From: an uncultured Draconibacterium sp.
GTDB taxonomy: Bacteria > Bacteroidota > Bacteroidia > Bacteroidales > Prolixibacteraceae
NCBI RefSeq assembly: GCF_913060805.1
Contig: NZ_CAJXTC010000006.1
Span: 124,001-188,000 of the forward strand
DNA: 64,000 nucleotides
Direction: 5' to 3'
Position 1 is the stretch's first letter; the number at the start of each line of letters is the position of its first letter. Under the pieces are notes generated by a model that did no database searches, had not been told where the DNA came from, and saw nothing but the letters and a program-made list of their open reading frames with translations. Shown here piece by piece: positions 54,431 to 62,827 of this stretch. The position numbers were made by a program, and so were the translations under genes.

Positions 54431-55108
54431 ATGATAGATTATTCAATTCTTGTTAAAAGCCCTTTGTTTGGTGGCATTCCTGAGGAGGAGTGCCGGGCGT
54501 TGTTCTCAAAAATTCATTACCAGGTACGTAAATTCGAGAAAGATGCGATAATTGTTCAGGGAGGCGAGGAAGTCACCAACCTGTTTGTTGTGCTATCAGG
54601 CAGTGTTCGGGGCGAAATGATCGACTACTCGGGGAAAACGGTTAAGATCGAGGACATTGAAGCGCCGCGCCCCTTGGCAGCTGCTTTTTTGTTTGGTAAA
54701 GAGAATAAGTTTCCGGTTACGGTAACTGCCAATAAAAAGTCGGAGTTGCTGGCCATTCCCGTTGTTGAATTTCTGAAATTGTTGCAGTTAAACACGCGTT
54801 TGCTGCGTAACTATTTGAATAACATTTCAACCCGTGCGCAGTTTCTTTCGCAGAAGTTGCATTTTCTGAGTTTTAAAACCATAAAAGAAAAGGTTGCGCA
54901 TTTTTTGCTTCAACAAGCAGGAGACCGGTTTCATTCGTTTGAACTAAAAAATACACAGCAGCAACTTGCCGAACTGTTTGGCGTTACACGACCTTCACTG
55001 GCACGTGTTCTTGGCGAAATGCAAAACGAGAACCTGATAAAAATTGAAAAGAAAACCGTTACCCTGCTCGATAAACAGGGATTAAACAGCTTATTAAAAA
55101 ATGGATAG
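54431..55108 (+). CDS. Crp/Fnr-family transcriptional regulator of the hcp module
   Basis: A 225-aa regulator. A cyclic-nucleotide-binding-like beta-roll (~12-120, PLFGGIPEEECRALFSKI ... VVLSGSVRGEMIDYSGK) and dimerisation helix are followed by a Crp-type winged helix (~150-215) with recognition helix region LAELFGVTRPSLARVLGEM. Only one Cys is present, so it has no Fnr-type iron-sulfur cluster. The cAMP-contacting residues are not evident, so haem or another cofactor for NO sensing (as in HcpR/DNR-like proteins) is possible. It is divergent from the ferredoxin-hcp operon with 78 bp between start codons. Its end overlaps pgeF by 8 bp. Confidence 0.9.
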   Translation: MIDYSILVKSPLFGGIPEEECRALFSKIHYQVRKFEKDAIIVQGGEEVTNLFVVLSGSVRGEMIDYSGKTVKIEDIEAPRPLAAAFLFGKENKFPVTVTANKKSELLAIPVVEFLKLLQLNTRLLRNYLNNISTRAQFLSQKLHFLSFKTIKEKVAHFLLQQAGDRFHSFELKNTQQQLAELFGVTRPSLARVLGEMQNENLIKIEKKTVTLLDKQGLNSLLKNG

Positions 55109-55838
55109 AAAACCGGATTTGATCCGCTACAACATATTTCAAGCGTTTCCGAATATTTGTGCTTTTACCACCACAAAAAGTACTTTGCCGATTGATCGGA
55201 TACGTTACAGCAATGTGCCCGAAAACAAAGCAAAACTGGCCGATGTTCTGGCCCTGAAAACGAATCAGATGGTTTACCCCGATCAAACGCACAGCAGTTG
55301 TGTGGCCGAAATTCAGGAAGCACCATCGTCCGTAATTTCAGAAACCGATGCACTGGTTACCAATCAAACCGGGCTGTGTTTGTGTGTGCAAACGGCCGAT
55401 TGTGTTCCGGTGTTGTTGTTCGATCCGGAGGCAAAAGTTATTGCTGCCGTTCATGCAGGGTGGCGCGGTACCGTTGGTGGGATCGTTGAAAAGGCGATTG
55501 AAAAAATGTCGAATAATTACGGTTCATCTGCTGAAAATATTGTGGCTGCAATTGGCCCGTCAATCAGTCCTGAAATTTACGAAGTGGGCGATGAGGTGGT
55601 TGCCGCCGCCCGCAAATCGATTCCCAACGTTGAATTAACGCTTCACAAAAACGGTATGGGCAACTATCATTTCAACCTTTGGGAAGCTAACCGCCAGTTG
55701 TTGTTGAAAAATGGGGTATCAGTTCAAAATATTGAGGTGCTGGGTGAGTGTTCCTTTTCAGAAACCAAAAAATATTATTCGGCACGCCGCGATGGGATTG
55801 ATACCGGGCGAATGGTTTCGGGAATTATGATTTTGTAA
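55101..55838 (+). CDS. pgeF: Peptidoglycan editing factor PgeF / multicopper polyphenol oxidase family (YfiH)
   Basis: A 245-aa cytoplasmic protein of the DUF152/laccase-domain family. The expected zinc ligands are visible: His in PDQTHSSCVA, Cys in VQTADCVPVLL and His in AVHAGWRGTVGG. AIGPSISPEIYEVGDEV and the C-terminal SARRDGIDTGRM are also family hallmarks. In E. coli PgeF removes faulty UDP-MurNAc-L-Ser precursors; older annotations call the family a laccase. It overlaps the regulator gene by 8 bp, so the two are co-translated or at least co-transcribed, although no functional link is known. Confidence 0.92.
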   Translation: MDRKPDLIRYNIFQAFPNICAFTTTKSTLPIDRIRYSNVPENKAKLADVLALKTNQMVYPDQTHSSCVAEIQEAPSSVISETDALVTNQTGLCLCVQTADCVPVLLFDPEAKVIAAVHAGWRGTVGGIVEKAIEKMSNNYGSSAENIVAAIGPSISPEIYEVGDEVVAAARKSIPNVELTLHKNGMGNYHFNLWEANRQLLLKNGVSVQNIEVLGECSFSETKKYYSARRDGIDTGRMVSGIMIL

Positions 55839-55906
55839 CATAATTTAAGAAATTGTTCAGCAAAAAATCAATAAATTAGCGCCCAAAACAATAACATTAA
55901 CCCAAA

Positions 55907-56767
55907 ATGAAAACTCAAAACACTGGTTTATTCCCCAAAACGATTCTCATTATTTTAATCATTTTTCTTTGTTCTCAGCAAAAAAGCAGCGCCCAGGAAG
56001 GAGCTTATTGGATGGGGCTATCATCTAAGAACCCGGCACTTATAGGTACTCCGTCAGACTGGGTTTGGGGCATTGCAGAGTTTGCTGATATACCAAATTA
56101 CGATGATGCCCTTAACAGCTTTGCATTAATTGCTGACTACACCATTTCGCAAAAGGCAGGAAGTATAGGTGCAAATTTTATTCGTACTAAAATAGGAGAT
56201 GATAAGGCATTTTTGGCAGAATTGCTATATGCATATACGCTTACACGAAAAAAGAACAGGCAATGGAATTTTGGTGTATTGACAGGTGTTGAGGGGCAAG
56301 AAAGTGATTATAGCAGCTATGGTTATGGTAATCCGAAAGCAAGTTATCTGAAAACAAACCTTGGTACTTTATATCGTTCGCGAAAATTAGATTTAGGGCT
56401 TAGCTATGCTTTTTTTAATGAGTTAAATAACGAATATAGTTCAGGTAGTTTAATTGATAACTATGTTACTTTTATTACTGCTTACCGCTTTTATATAAAA
56501 GAAAAGTTTGTAATTGAGCCTAACCTTAGACTGGACTTTTTTGGTGAAGGCGACAATGATGGTTACCTGGGAATTCATACCGAGTACGACAATATAGCCT
56601 GGTTAGGGTATGAAACTAAAGGGGCTGACGGAGTAAATTCTATTTATACAGGGGCAGATGTTTCAAAACGATTCAGGATTGCATTGAGGTATTCTTTTTC
56701 CGAATACTACCAGCAGCTTGGAAGGTCAAAATATTATCAATTCACGCTGGGATACAAATTGAATTAG
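55907..56767 (+). CDS. Hypothetical secreted protein, probably an outer-membrane beta-barrel
   Basis: A 286-aa protein of unknown function. The signal peptide ends near residue 30 (TILIILIIFLCSQQKSSAQ). The remainder shows alternating polar/apolar strands with many aromatic residues: WNFGVLTGVEG, LGTLYRSRKLDLGLSYAFF, FVIEPNLRLDFFGEG. It ends in a beta-signal-like strand closing with an aromatic-rich stretch (YQFTLGYKLN). This fits a small outer-membrane barrel of about 10-12 strands. No family was recognised. It is a single gene with no close partner. Confidence 0.75.
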   Translation: MKTQNTGLFPKTILIILIIFLCSQQKSSAQEGAYWMGLSSKNPALIGTPSDWVWGIAEFADIPNYDDALNSFALIADYTISQKAGSIGANFIRTKIGDDKAFLAELLYAYTLTRKKNRQWNFGVLTGVEGQESDYSSYGYGNPKASYLKTNLGTLYRSRKLDLGLSYAFFNELNNEYSSGSLIDNYVTFITAYRFYIKEKFVIEPNLRLDFFGEGDNDGYLGIHTEYDNIAWLGYETKGADGVNSIYTGADVSKRFRIALRYSFSEYYQQLGRSKYYQFTLGYKLN

Positions 56768-56957
56768 TAAAGCCATCTTTTCGAAGTGGGAGAACGGTGT
56801 AGGGACTTGCAGTGAAAGTATAAACAAAGTGCGTACCTTATTTTTTATTCGGAGGCCTTACTTCAGATTATAAAAAACAAAGCTAGCGTAATTCTATCCA
56901 ACGCTGGCAAGCCGGTAGCCCTGTTTTTTGTCCCGAAAAACATGGATAGGTATTACA

Positions 56958-57125
56958 TATCTTTGGATATTGACTCAAAAAACAAGGATAGCAACACCAT
57001 ATCCAGGGATATGACCATAAAAAAGTGGGCTGGCGACATTCTGTCTTTGGATATTGTCATTCTATCCAAAGAAATCATCACCATATCTTAAGATATTGCG
57101 ACTGTATCCATTGATTTTACTGGGA
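56958..57125. repeat. Degenerate 21-bp tandem repeat array (8 units) in a 594-bp gene-free gap
   Basis: Eight consecutive units of exactly 21 bp start at 56958, 56979, 57000, 57021, 57042, 57063, 57084 and 57105. The best-conserved part of the unit is TATCTTTGGATATTG or TATCC-AGGGATATG, itself palindromic, followed by a CA-rich end (ACACCA, TCACCA). Because 21 is a multiple of 3, one frame reads as heptapeptides (ISLDIDS, ISRDMTI, LSLDIVI), with a stop in unit 7. The remaining parts of the gap (56768-56957 and 57126-57361) show no gene or clear signal beyond a weak promoter. Confidence 0.85.
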
Positions 57126-57305
57126 TTTAGCCATTAAGGATAATAATGGAATGTTTCGAAGTCCCGGCTCTCAGGATGTTTCTCTGCAATTCGATATCCT
57201 GAGTTTTCGTTGATAATTTTTTGAGGCAGTTTAATCGCTAATTACCAACGCACGTTAATAAGCTTTAAATTGCCCTTTAACTCTCTGAGTTTTCAGCAAA
57301 AGCCT

Positions 57306-57313
57306 TATCTTCG
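57306..57313 (+). promoter_or_regulatory. Candidate -7 element for the DUF2723 gene
   Basis: TATCTTCG differs from TAnnTTTG at one position and lies 49 bp before the ATG at 57362. No well-spaced -33 element was found. Confidence 0.35.
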
Positions 57314-57361
57314 CAACTATTAAAAATTTCGAACATTTACGCTTTCAGAAATCACTTGAAT

Positions 57362-60300
57362 ATGAAGCAATACAGATTGTTTAATATCGTCTTTGGCTGG
57401 GTTAGTTTTTTAATTGCAGCCATTGTTTATTTAATGACCATTGAACCCACTGTAAGTTTTTGGGACTGTGGCGAATTTATTACAACAGCATTTAAATTTG
57501 AAGTAGGTCACCCGCCGGGAGCACCGATCTTTATGATAGTCGGACGGTTCTTCACCCTGTTTGCCGGCCCTGAAGGCGCCGCAAAAATGGTAAATATTAT
57601 GTCTGCCCTTGCCAGTGCCGGAACCATTATGTTCCTGTTTTGGACCATCACCCACCTGGCAAAAAAGATAATGGTAAAAGCCGACGAGGTTTCTCTTGGG
57701 CAAACCATTTCAATATGTGCAGCAGGTTTGGTGGGAGCTTTGGCTTACACTTTCTCCGATACCTTTTGGTTTTCAGCAGTTGAAGGCGAAGTTTACGCCA
57801 GCTCATCGTTGTTAACCGCTGTGGTATTCTGGGCCATTTTAAAATGGGAAAACGTTGCCGACGAAAAATATGCCAACCGCTGGCTGATTTTTATTGCTTA
57901 CGTAATTGGCTTGTCAATCGGAGTTCACCTCTTGAACTTGCTGGCTATTCCGGCCATTGTTTTTGTCTATTATTTCAGAAAATACGAAGTAACCCGCAAA
58001 GGAATTATCTGGGCTTTAGTAGCGTCGGTAGTGTTGCTGGGAGCGATAATGTATGGTATTATTCCGGGATTTGTAACCATCGCATCGTGGTTTGAGTTGA
58101 TGTTCGTTAACGGTTTCGGGTTGCCTTATCACTCTGGAGTTTTCTTTTATGTTGTGCTGGTAATTGCCGCTCTTGCCTTTGGTATTTACTACACGCATAA
58201 AAAGCAAAAAGTGGTTTGGAACACCGTTTTGCTGGGTATCACCGTAATTCTTATCGGTTATTCGTCGTTTGCCATGATTATAATTCGCTCATCGGCTCAA
58301 CCGCCTATGGATCAGAATAGTCCGAATGATGCTTTCTCGCTGCTGGGTTATCTAAACCGCGAGCAATACGGATCGCGTCCGTTGTTTAGCGGGCAGTACT
58401 ACAATACGCCATACAAAGTGGGCGATCGTTTTACTGAAGGAAGCCCCGTTTATTCGCAAATCGACGGGAAATATGAAATTACATACCATCGTTTTAATCC
58501 TAATTACGATGAGAAATTCACCACGTTTTTCCCACGTATGTGGAGCTCGATGGATCCGCAGCATGCACAGGATTATCAGCAGTGGGCACAAATAAAGGGT
58601 ACGCGTATTCAGCACCGCAACGAGCGTGGCGAGGTGGAAACAATTGTAAAACCAACCATGGGCGAGAACCTGCGGTTTTTCTTTTCGTACCAGGTGAATT
58701 TCATGTATTGGCGCTACTTTATGTGGAACTTTGTGGGGCGCCAAAACGATATTCAGGGGCACGGAGATATTCTCCACGGAAACTGGCTGAGCGGTGTTAA
58801 ATTTCTTGATGAAGCACGTTTGGGCGATCAGGATAATTTGCCTGCCGAACTGGCCAATAACAAAGCCCGAAACACCTATTTCTTCCTGCCGTTAATTCTC
58901 GGAATTCTGGGCATCTTTTTCCAGTTCAACCGCGGTCAGGAAGGCCGGAAAGGACTTTGGGTGGTATTCCTGCTATTTGTATTAACAGGTTTGGCCATTG
59001 TAATTTATCTGAACCAGTATCCGCACCAGCCGCGCGAACGCGATTATGCTTATGCCGGTTCGTTCTACGCTTTTGCCATTTGGATTGGTTTGGGAGTGCT
59101 GGCCATTTCTGAAGCTTTGAAAAAATATATTCCTGAAACGCTTGCCGGAGGAATTGCCGGTGTGGCAGCACTGATTTTGGTTCCCGGAATTATGGGGGCA
59201 CAAAACTGGGACGACCACGATCGTTCGGGACGTTATACTGCCCGCGATTTTGGGGCAAACTACCTGAAAACATGCGAGCCCAATGCGGTGATCTTCACCA
59301 ACGGCGATAACGATACTTTCCCGCTGTGGTATAACCAGGAGGTTGAAGGTGTTCGGACCGATGTTCGTGTGTGTAACTTAAGCTATCTGCAAACCGATTG
59401 GTATATCGATCAGATGCGCCGAAAAGCATACGATTCAGAGCCTATCGATTTTACGTTAAAACCAGATCAGTATCTTTTAGGAACCCGCGACGCGGTTTAT
59501 TTACTCGATGATTCGCGCATTAAACGCGATTACATCGGATTAAAAGAAGGTATTGATTTTATTGCCAACGATAGTCCGGCGACCAAACTGCAGCAGGCCG
59601 ACAATGCGGCTTATCTTCCGAAAAAGAAAATTCACTTTAAGGTGGATAAAGAAGCGGTGATTAGAAATAAAGTGGTTGCACCGGAAGATTACGACAAAAT
59701 TGTTGACGAGATCGTTATTGACTTGTCTGGCAAAAGTATGTTGTCGAAAGATGAAATGATGGTGCTTGATATGCTGGCAACGAACAATTGGGAACGTCCT
59801 ATTTACTGGTCGATTACCGTTGGTCGCAGCAAATATCTGAATCTTAGCGATTATTTCCAGGTGGAAGGTTTCGCATTCCGTTTGGTACCGATTAAAACGC
59901 AGAGTAATCCGCAACAACTGAAGTTTGGTCGCGTAAATACTTCAATCATGTACGATAACCTGATGAATAACTTCAAATGGGGTAACATGAACGATCCGGA
60001 AGTATACCTCGACGAAACCAACACCCGCATGATGACCAACATCCGCAACAGTTTTAACCGACTGGCATCGGCATTGGTTGAGGAAGGTAAAAAAGATTCG
60101 GCCATTGCAGTTATCGACCGATGCAACGAGTTGTTGCCAAACAGCATTGTGCCTTACGAATATTTTGCATTGGAATTGGCCAATAGTTATATCCAGGCCG
60201 GTGCAAACGATAAAGGTCTTGAAATGGTTGAAACCGCGTATGGCCAATTCAACGACGAACTGAATTATTATTTCTCGTTACAGCCGAAGTTTATGGCCGG

Positions 60301-60439
60301 TATTGGCGAAGAAATTCAGCGCAAACTGTTCTACTTGCAGCAGCTGCAACGTACCGCCGCAAATGCGGGTAACGGCGAATTATCAGAACAAATTGGCGGA
60401 AGCCTGCAAAGCTATTTCGAACGATTTAGCAACATGTAA
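57362..60439 (+). CDS. DUF2723 membrane protein (O-mannosyltransferase-like)
   Basis: A 1025-aa inner-membrane protein from the ATG at 57362; a TTG at 57356 is an in-frame but weaker start. The N-terminal DUF2723 domain shows the family signature SFWDCGEFI...VGHPPGAPIF (residues ~30-55) within a series of about a dozen TM helices up to ~600. A large soluble C-terminal region (from ~640, with TNGDNDTFPLWYNQEVEGVR and a helical repeat near 950-1010) faces the periplasm. DUF2723 proteins are related to GT-C glycosyltransferases and have been linked to O-glycosylation and secretion in Bacteroidota, but the donor and acceptor are not settled. purD follows 26 bp downstream. Confidence 0.9.
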   Translation: MKQYRLFNIVFGWVSFLIAAIVYLMTIEPTVSFWDCGEFITTAFKFEVGHPPGAPIFMIVGRFFTLFAGPEGAAKMVNIMSALASAGTIMFLFWTITHLAKKIMVKADEVSLGQTISICAAGLVGALAYTFSDTFWFSAVEGEVYASSSLLTAVVFWAILKWENVADEKYANRWLIFIAYVIGLSIGVHLLNLLAIPAIVFVYYFRKYEVTRKGIIWALVASVVLLGAIMYGIIPGFVTIASWFELMFVNGFGLPYHSGVFFYVVLVIAALAFGIYYTHKKQKVVWNTVLLGITVILIGYSSFAMIIIRSSAQPPMDQNSPNDAFSLLGYLNREQYGSRPLFSGQYYNTPYKVGDRFTEGSPVYSQIDGKYEITYHRFNPNYDEKFTTFFPRMWSSMDPQHAQDYQQWAQIKGTRIQHRNERGEVETIVKPTMGENLRFFFSYQVNFMYWRYFMWNFVGRQNDIQGHGDILHGNWLSGVKFLDEARLGDQDNLPAELANNKARNTYFFLPLILGILGIFFQFNRGQEGRKGLWVVFLLFVLTGLAIVIYLNQYPHQPRERDYAYAGSFYAFAIWIGLGVLAISEALKKYIPETLAGGIAGVAALILVPGIMGAQNWDDHDRSGRYTARDFGANYLKTCEPNAVIFTNGDNDTFPLWYNQEVEGVRTDVRVCNLSYLQTDWYIDQMRRKAYDSEPIDFTLKPDQYLLGTRDAVYLLDDSRIKRDYIGLKEGIDFIANDSPATKLQQADNAAYLPKKKIHFKVDKEAVIRNKVVAPEDYDKIVDEIVIDLSGKSMLSKDEMMVLDMLATNNWERPIYWSITVGRSKYLNLSDYFQVEGFAFRLVPIKTQSNPQQLKFGRVNTSIMYDNLMNNFKWGNMNDPEVYLDETNTRMMTNIRNSFNRLASALVEEGKKDSAIAVIDRCNELLPNSIVPYEYFALELANSYIQAGANDKGLEMVETAYGQFNDELNYYFSLQPKFMAGIGEEIQRKLFYLQQLQRTAANAGNGELSEQIGGSLQSYFERFSNM

Positions 60440-60465
60440 TAGTAAAAATTAAAAGCAACATACTG

Positions 60466-61734
60466 ATGAATATTTTGATTGTAGGCTCGGGAGGAAGAGA
60501 GCACGCTTTGGGATGGAAAATAAAACAAAGCGAAAAAGTAGATAATTTGTTTTTTGCACCGGGAAATGCCGGTACATCTGAATTGGGAACTAACCTGGAT
60601 GCAGGAGTTTCTGATTTTCAGAAAATAAAAACACTGGTGCTTGAGAATAACATCGACCTGATGTTGGTTGGCCCGGAAGTGCCGCTGGTTGAAGGATTGC
60701 ACGATTTCTTTGCTGCTGATCCTGAACTGGCTTCGGTAAAAGTTGTTGGTCCGAAAAAAGACGGTGCCGAACTGGAAGGAAGTAAGGACTTCGCCAAAGC
60801 TTTTATGGATCGCCACGCTATTCCTACAGCAAAATATTTTACGGTAACTGCCGATAATGTGGAAAAAGGAGTTGAATTCCTGACTACCATGAAATCGCCG
60901 TATGTACTGAAAGCCGACGGTTTGGCTGCCGGAAAAGGTGTGTTGATCATCGACTCGCTGGAAGAGGCACAAAGTTCGCTGAAAGAAATGCTCGACGGAC
61001 AGTTTGGCGAAGCCAGCAGCAAAGTGGTAATCGAAGAGTTTTTAAGCGGAGTGGAAGTTTCGGTATTTGTTCTTACCGATGGTAAAGACTACAAAATTCT
61101 TCCCGAAGCAAAAGATTATAAACGAATTGGCGAAGGCGACACTGGTTTGAATACCGGAGGAATGGGAGCGATTACTCCTGTACCGTTTGCCGATGCTGTT
61201 TTCATGGAAAAAGTAGAGAAGCAAATTATCGCACCAACAGTTTCTGGTTTGGCAAAAGATGGAATCGACTACTGTGGTTTTATCTTCTTCGGACTGATCA
61301 ACGTAAACAACGAACCATATGTAATTGAATACAACGTACGTATGGGCGACCCGGAAACGGAAGCTGTAATGTTACGTGTAAAATCGGACTTTGTGGAGCT
61401 ACTCGACGGAGCCGCAAGCGGAACACTCGGCGAAAAAGAGATTGAATTCGACGATCGTGCTGCAGTAACTGTAATGTTGGTTTCTGGCGGATATCCCGGA
61501 GACTATGAAAAAGGGAAAGTGATTACCGGAACTGAAAAGGTAAACGACAGTATCGTTTTTCATGCAGGAACAAAACAAGCAGGCGACGATGTGGTTACTG
61601 CCGGAGGTCGTGTGATCTCGGTAAGTTCGTACGGAACCGATATGAAAGATGCCCTGGCCACTTCATTTAAAAATGCCGCGCATATCGAATTCGAAGGAAA
61701 ATATTACCGCAAAGACCTGGGATTCGATCTGTAA
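60466..61734 (+). CDS. purD: Phosphoribosylamine-glycine ligase (GAR synthetase)
   Basis: A 422-aa purine biosynthesis enzyme that joins glycine to 5-phosphoribosylamine with ATP. The PurD domains are in order: N-domain with GSGGREHALGWKI, the GPEVPLVEGL loop, an ATP-grasp fold (YVLKADGLAAGKGVLI near 145-160, EEFLSGVEVSVF), GDTGLNTGGMGAITPVP, EYNVRMGDPETE near 285 and the C-domain AVTVMLVSGGYPG. Length is normal and no residue seems missing. It lies between two membrane-protein genes and is probably co-transcribed with them. Confidence 0.96.
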   Translation: MNILIVGSGGREHALGWKIKQSEKVDNLFFAPGNAGTSELGTNLDAGVSDFQKIKTLVLENNIDLMLVGPEVPLVEGLHDFFAADPELASVKVVGPKKDGAELEGSKDFAKAFMDRHAIPTAKYFTVTADNVEKGVEFLTTMKSPYVLKADGLAAGKGVLIIDSLEEAQSSLKEMLDGQFGEASSKVVIEEFLSGVEVSVFVLTDGKDYKILPEAKDYKRIGEGDTGLNTGGMGAITPVPFADAVFMEKVEKQIIAPTVSGLAKDGIDYCGFIFFGLINVNNEPYVIEYNVRMGDPETEAVMLRVKSDFVELLDGAASGTLGEKEIEFDDRAAVTVMLVSGGYPGDYEKGKVITGTEKVNDSIVFHAGTKQAGDDVVTAGGRVISVSSYGTDMKDALATSFKNAAHIEFEGKYYRKDLGFDL

Positions 61735-61754
61735 TCCTGGCTGAAAAAAAGATC

Positions 61755-61793
61755 CCGGACTTTGGTTGTTTTAATTGGATGGCCAAAGTCCGG
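61755..61793. terminator. 11-bp perfect hairpin after purD
   Basis: CCGGACTTTGG (61755-61765) and CCAAAGTCCGG (61783-61793) form a perfect stem with a 17-nt loop, 20 bp after the purD stop and 39 bp before the next ATG. There is no T-run downstream on the plus strand, so it may be an attenuator or mRNA-end structure rather than a simple terminator. Confidence 0.55.
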
Positions 61794-61831
61794 AGTCTCG
61801 GAAACCCTAAAGTTTTGAGAAGCAAAACGAC

Positions 61832-62827
61832 ATGATATTAAGTAAGTTAAAGTCGAATGGTTCTGTAAGTTTGTTCCTGGTGCCTTTGGTAACAATTGCG
61901 CTGTGGTTAAAGAGTTTGCAGCATCCGTTTGCTTATAACTATTTTCCGGGCGAAGATCAAAACATACTTTTTAATTTCATCTACCAACTGGTTGACGACA
62001 AACCTCTGGTACAGGTTATTATCGGAATTGTAATGGTCATTTTGTTGGCCTATACCATGCAATTGGTAAACGACCGATACATGTTCATCCGCATAAAAAG
62101 TAAGCTGCCGGCTTTGTTGTTTGTGGTTATTGTGGGTGGTTTTGTGCCGATGCACACTTTGCACCCGGTATATTTTGGCGCTTTATTTATGCTGCTTGCC
62201 GTTTACCGCCTGTTTGGCATTTTTGAAACGAAGAAAGCCTATTCTTCCACTTTTGATGTAGGTTTTTTGCTGGGAGTGGGAGCCCTTTTCTATCTGGATG
62301 TTGCAGTGCTGATACCTGCATTTATTGTTGGAATAGCCTTGCTGGGCCGTGAAGTTGGCTGGCGCGAATTTACCACCTTGCTCCTGGGTTTTGCACTTCC
62401 GTTTGCCTTTGCTGCAGCCTATGCTGTGTTAACCGACAGCTTGCCCGAGGTACTGAATATGATGAAAGAAAGTATTGTTACTCCCGTTAATCATTTCCGT
62501 TCAAATACTCCCCTGCAGGTTTACCTTGTAGCGCTAATTTTATTTACTATTGCCGGAAGTATCGGGATGTTCGGGCAGTACGATACGAAGAAGATCAGCT
62601 CGCGAAAATACTTTACTGTATTTTTCTGGATCTTTATCTTTTCGCTGGCAGGATTTGCTTTAAACCCGGTAACCTCACAGGAAATGCTGGTTATTACGGC
62701 AATCCCCGTTACCTATCTCATTGCTAACCATTTTGTGTTTATGAAAAGCCGCTTCTGGAGCGAGTTGTTTTTTATTCTTTTATTGCTTATTGTTGTTTCA
62801 ATGCAGTTCTCTTTCGATTTATTTTGA
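61832..62827 (+). CDS. DUF6427-type multi-pass membrane protein
   Basis: A 331-aa hydrophobic protein with about eight to nine TM helices spread over its length (SLFLVPLVTIALWLKSLQ, VIIGIVMVILLAYTMQLV, LPALLFVVIVGGFVPM, and so on to FFILLLLIVVSMQFSFD). It resembles the Bacteroidota DUF6427 family of unknown function; the short loop NDRYMFIRIKSKLPALLF fits that family. The stop overlaps the next ATG by one base (TGATG), so it is translationally coupled to the carbamoyltransferase. Confidence 0.78.
   Translation: MILSKLKSNGSVSLFLVPLVTIALWLKSLQHPFAYNYFPGEDQNILFNFIYQLVDDKPLVQVIIGIVMVILLAYTMQLVNDRYMFIRIKSKLPALLFVVIVGGFVPMHTLHPVYFGALFMLLAVYRLFGIFETKKAYSSTFDVGFLLGVGALFYLDVAVLIPAFIVGIALLGREVGWREFTTLLLGFALPFAFAAAYAVLTDSLPEVLNMMKESIVTPVNHFRSNTPLQVYLVALILFTIAGSIGMFGQYDTKKISSRKYFTVFFWIFIFSLAGFALNPVTSQEMLVITAIPVTYLIANHFVFMKSRFWSELFFILLLLIVVSMQFSFDLF

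Noticed and set aside
56942-57091. 49-codon open frame across the 21-bp repeats, considered as a small gene
   Set aside because: The reading follows automatically from a 21-bp period. No ribosome site was seen, and a stop interrupts the repeat pattern. It is kept as a repeat, not a gene.
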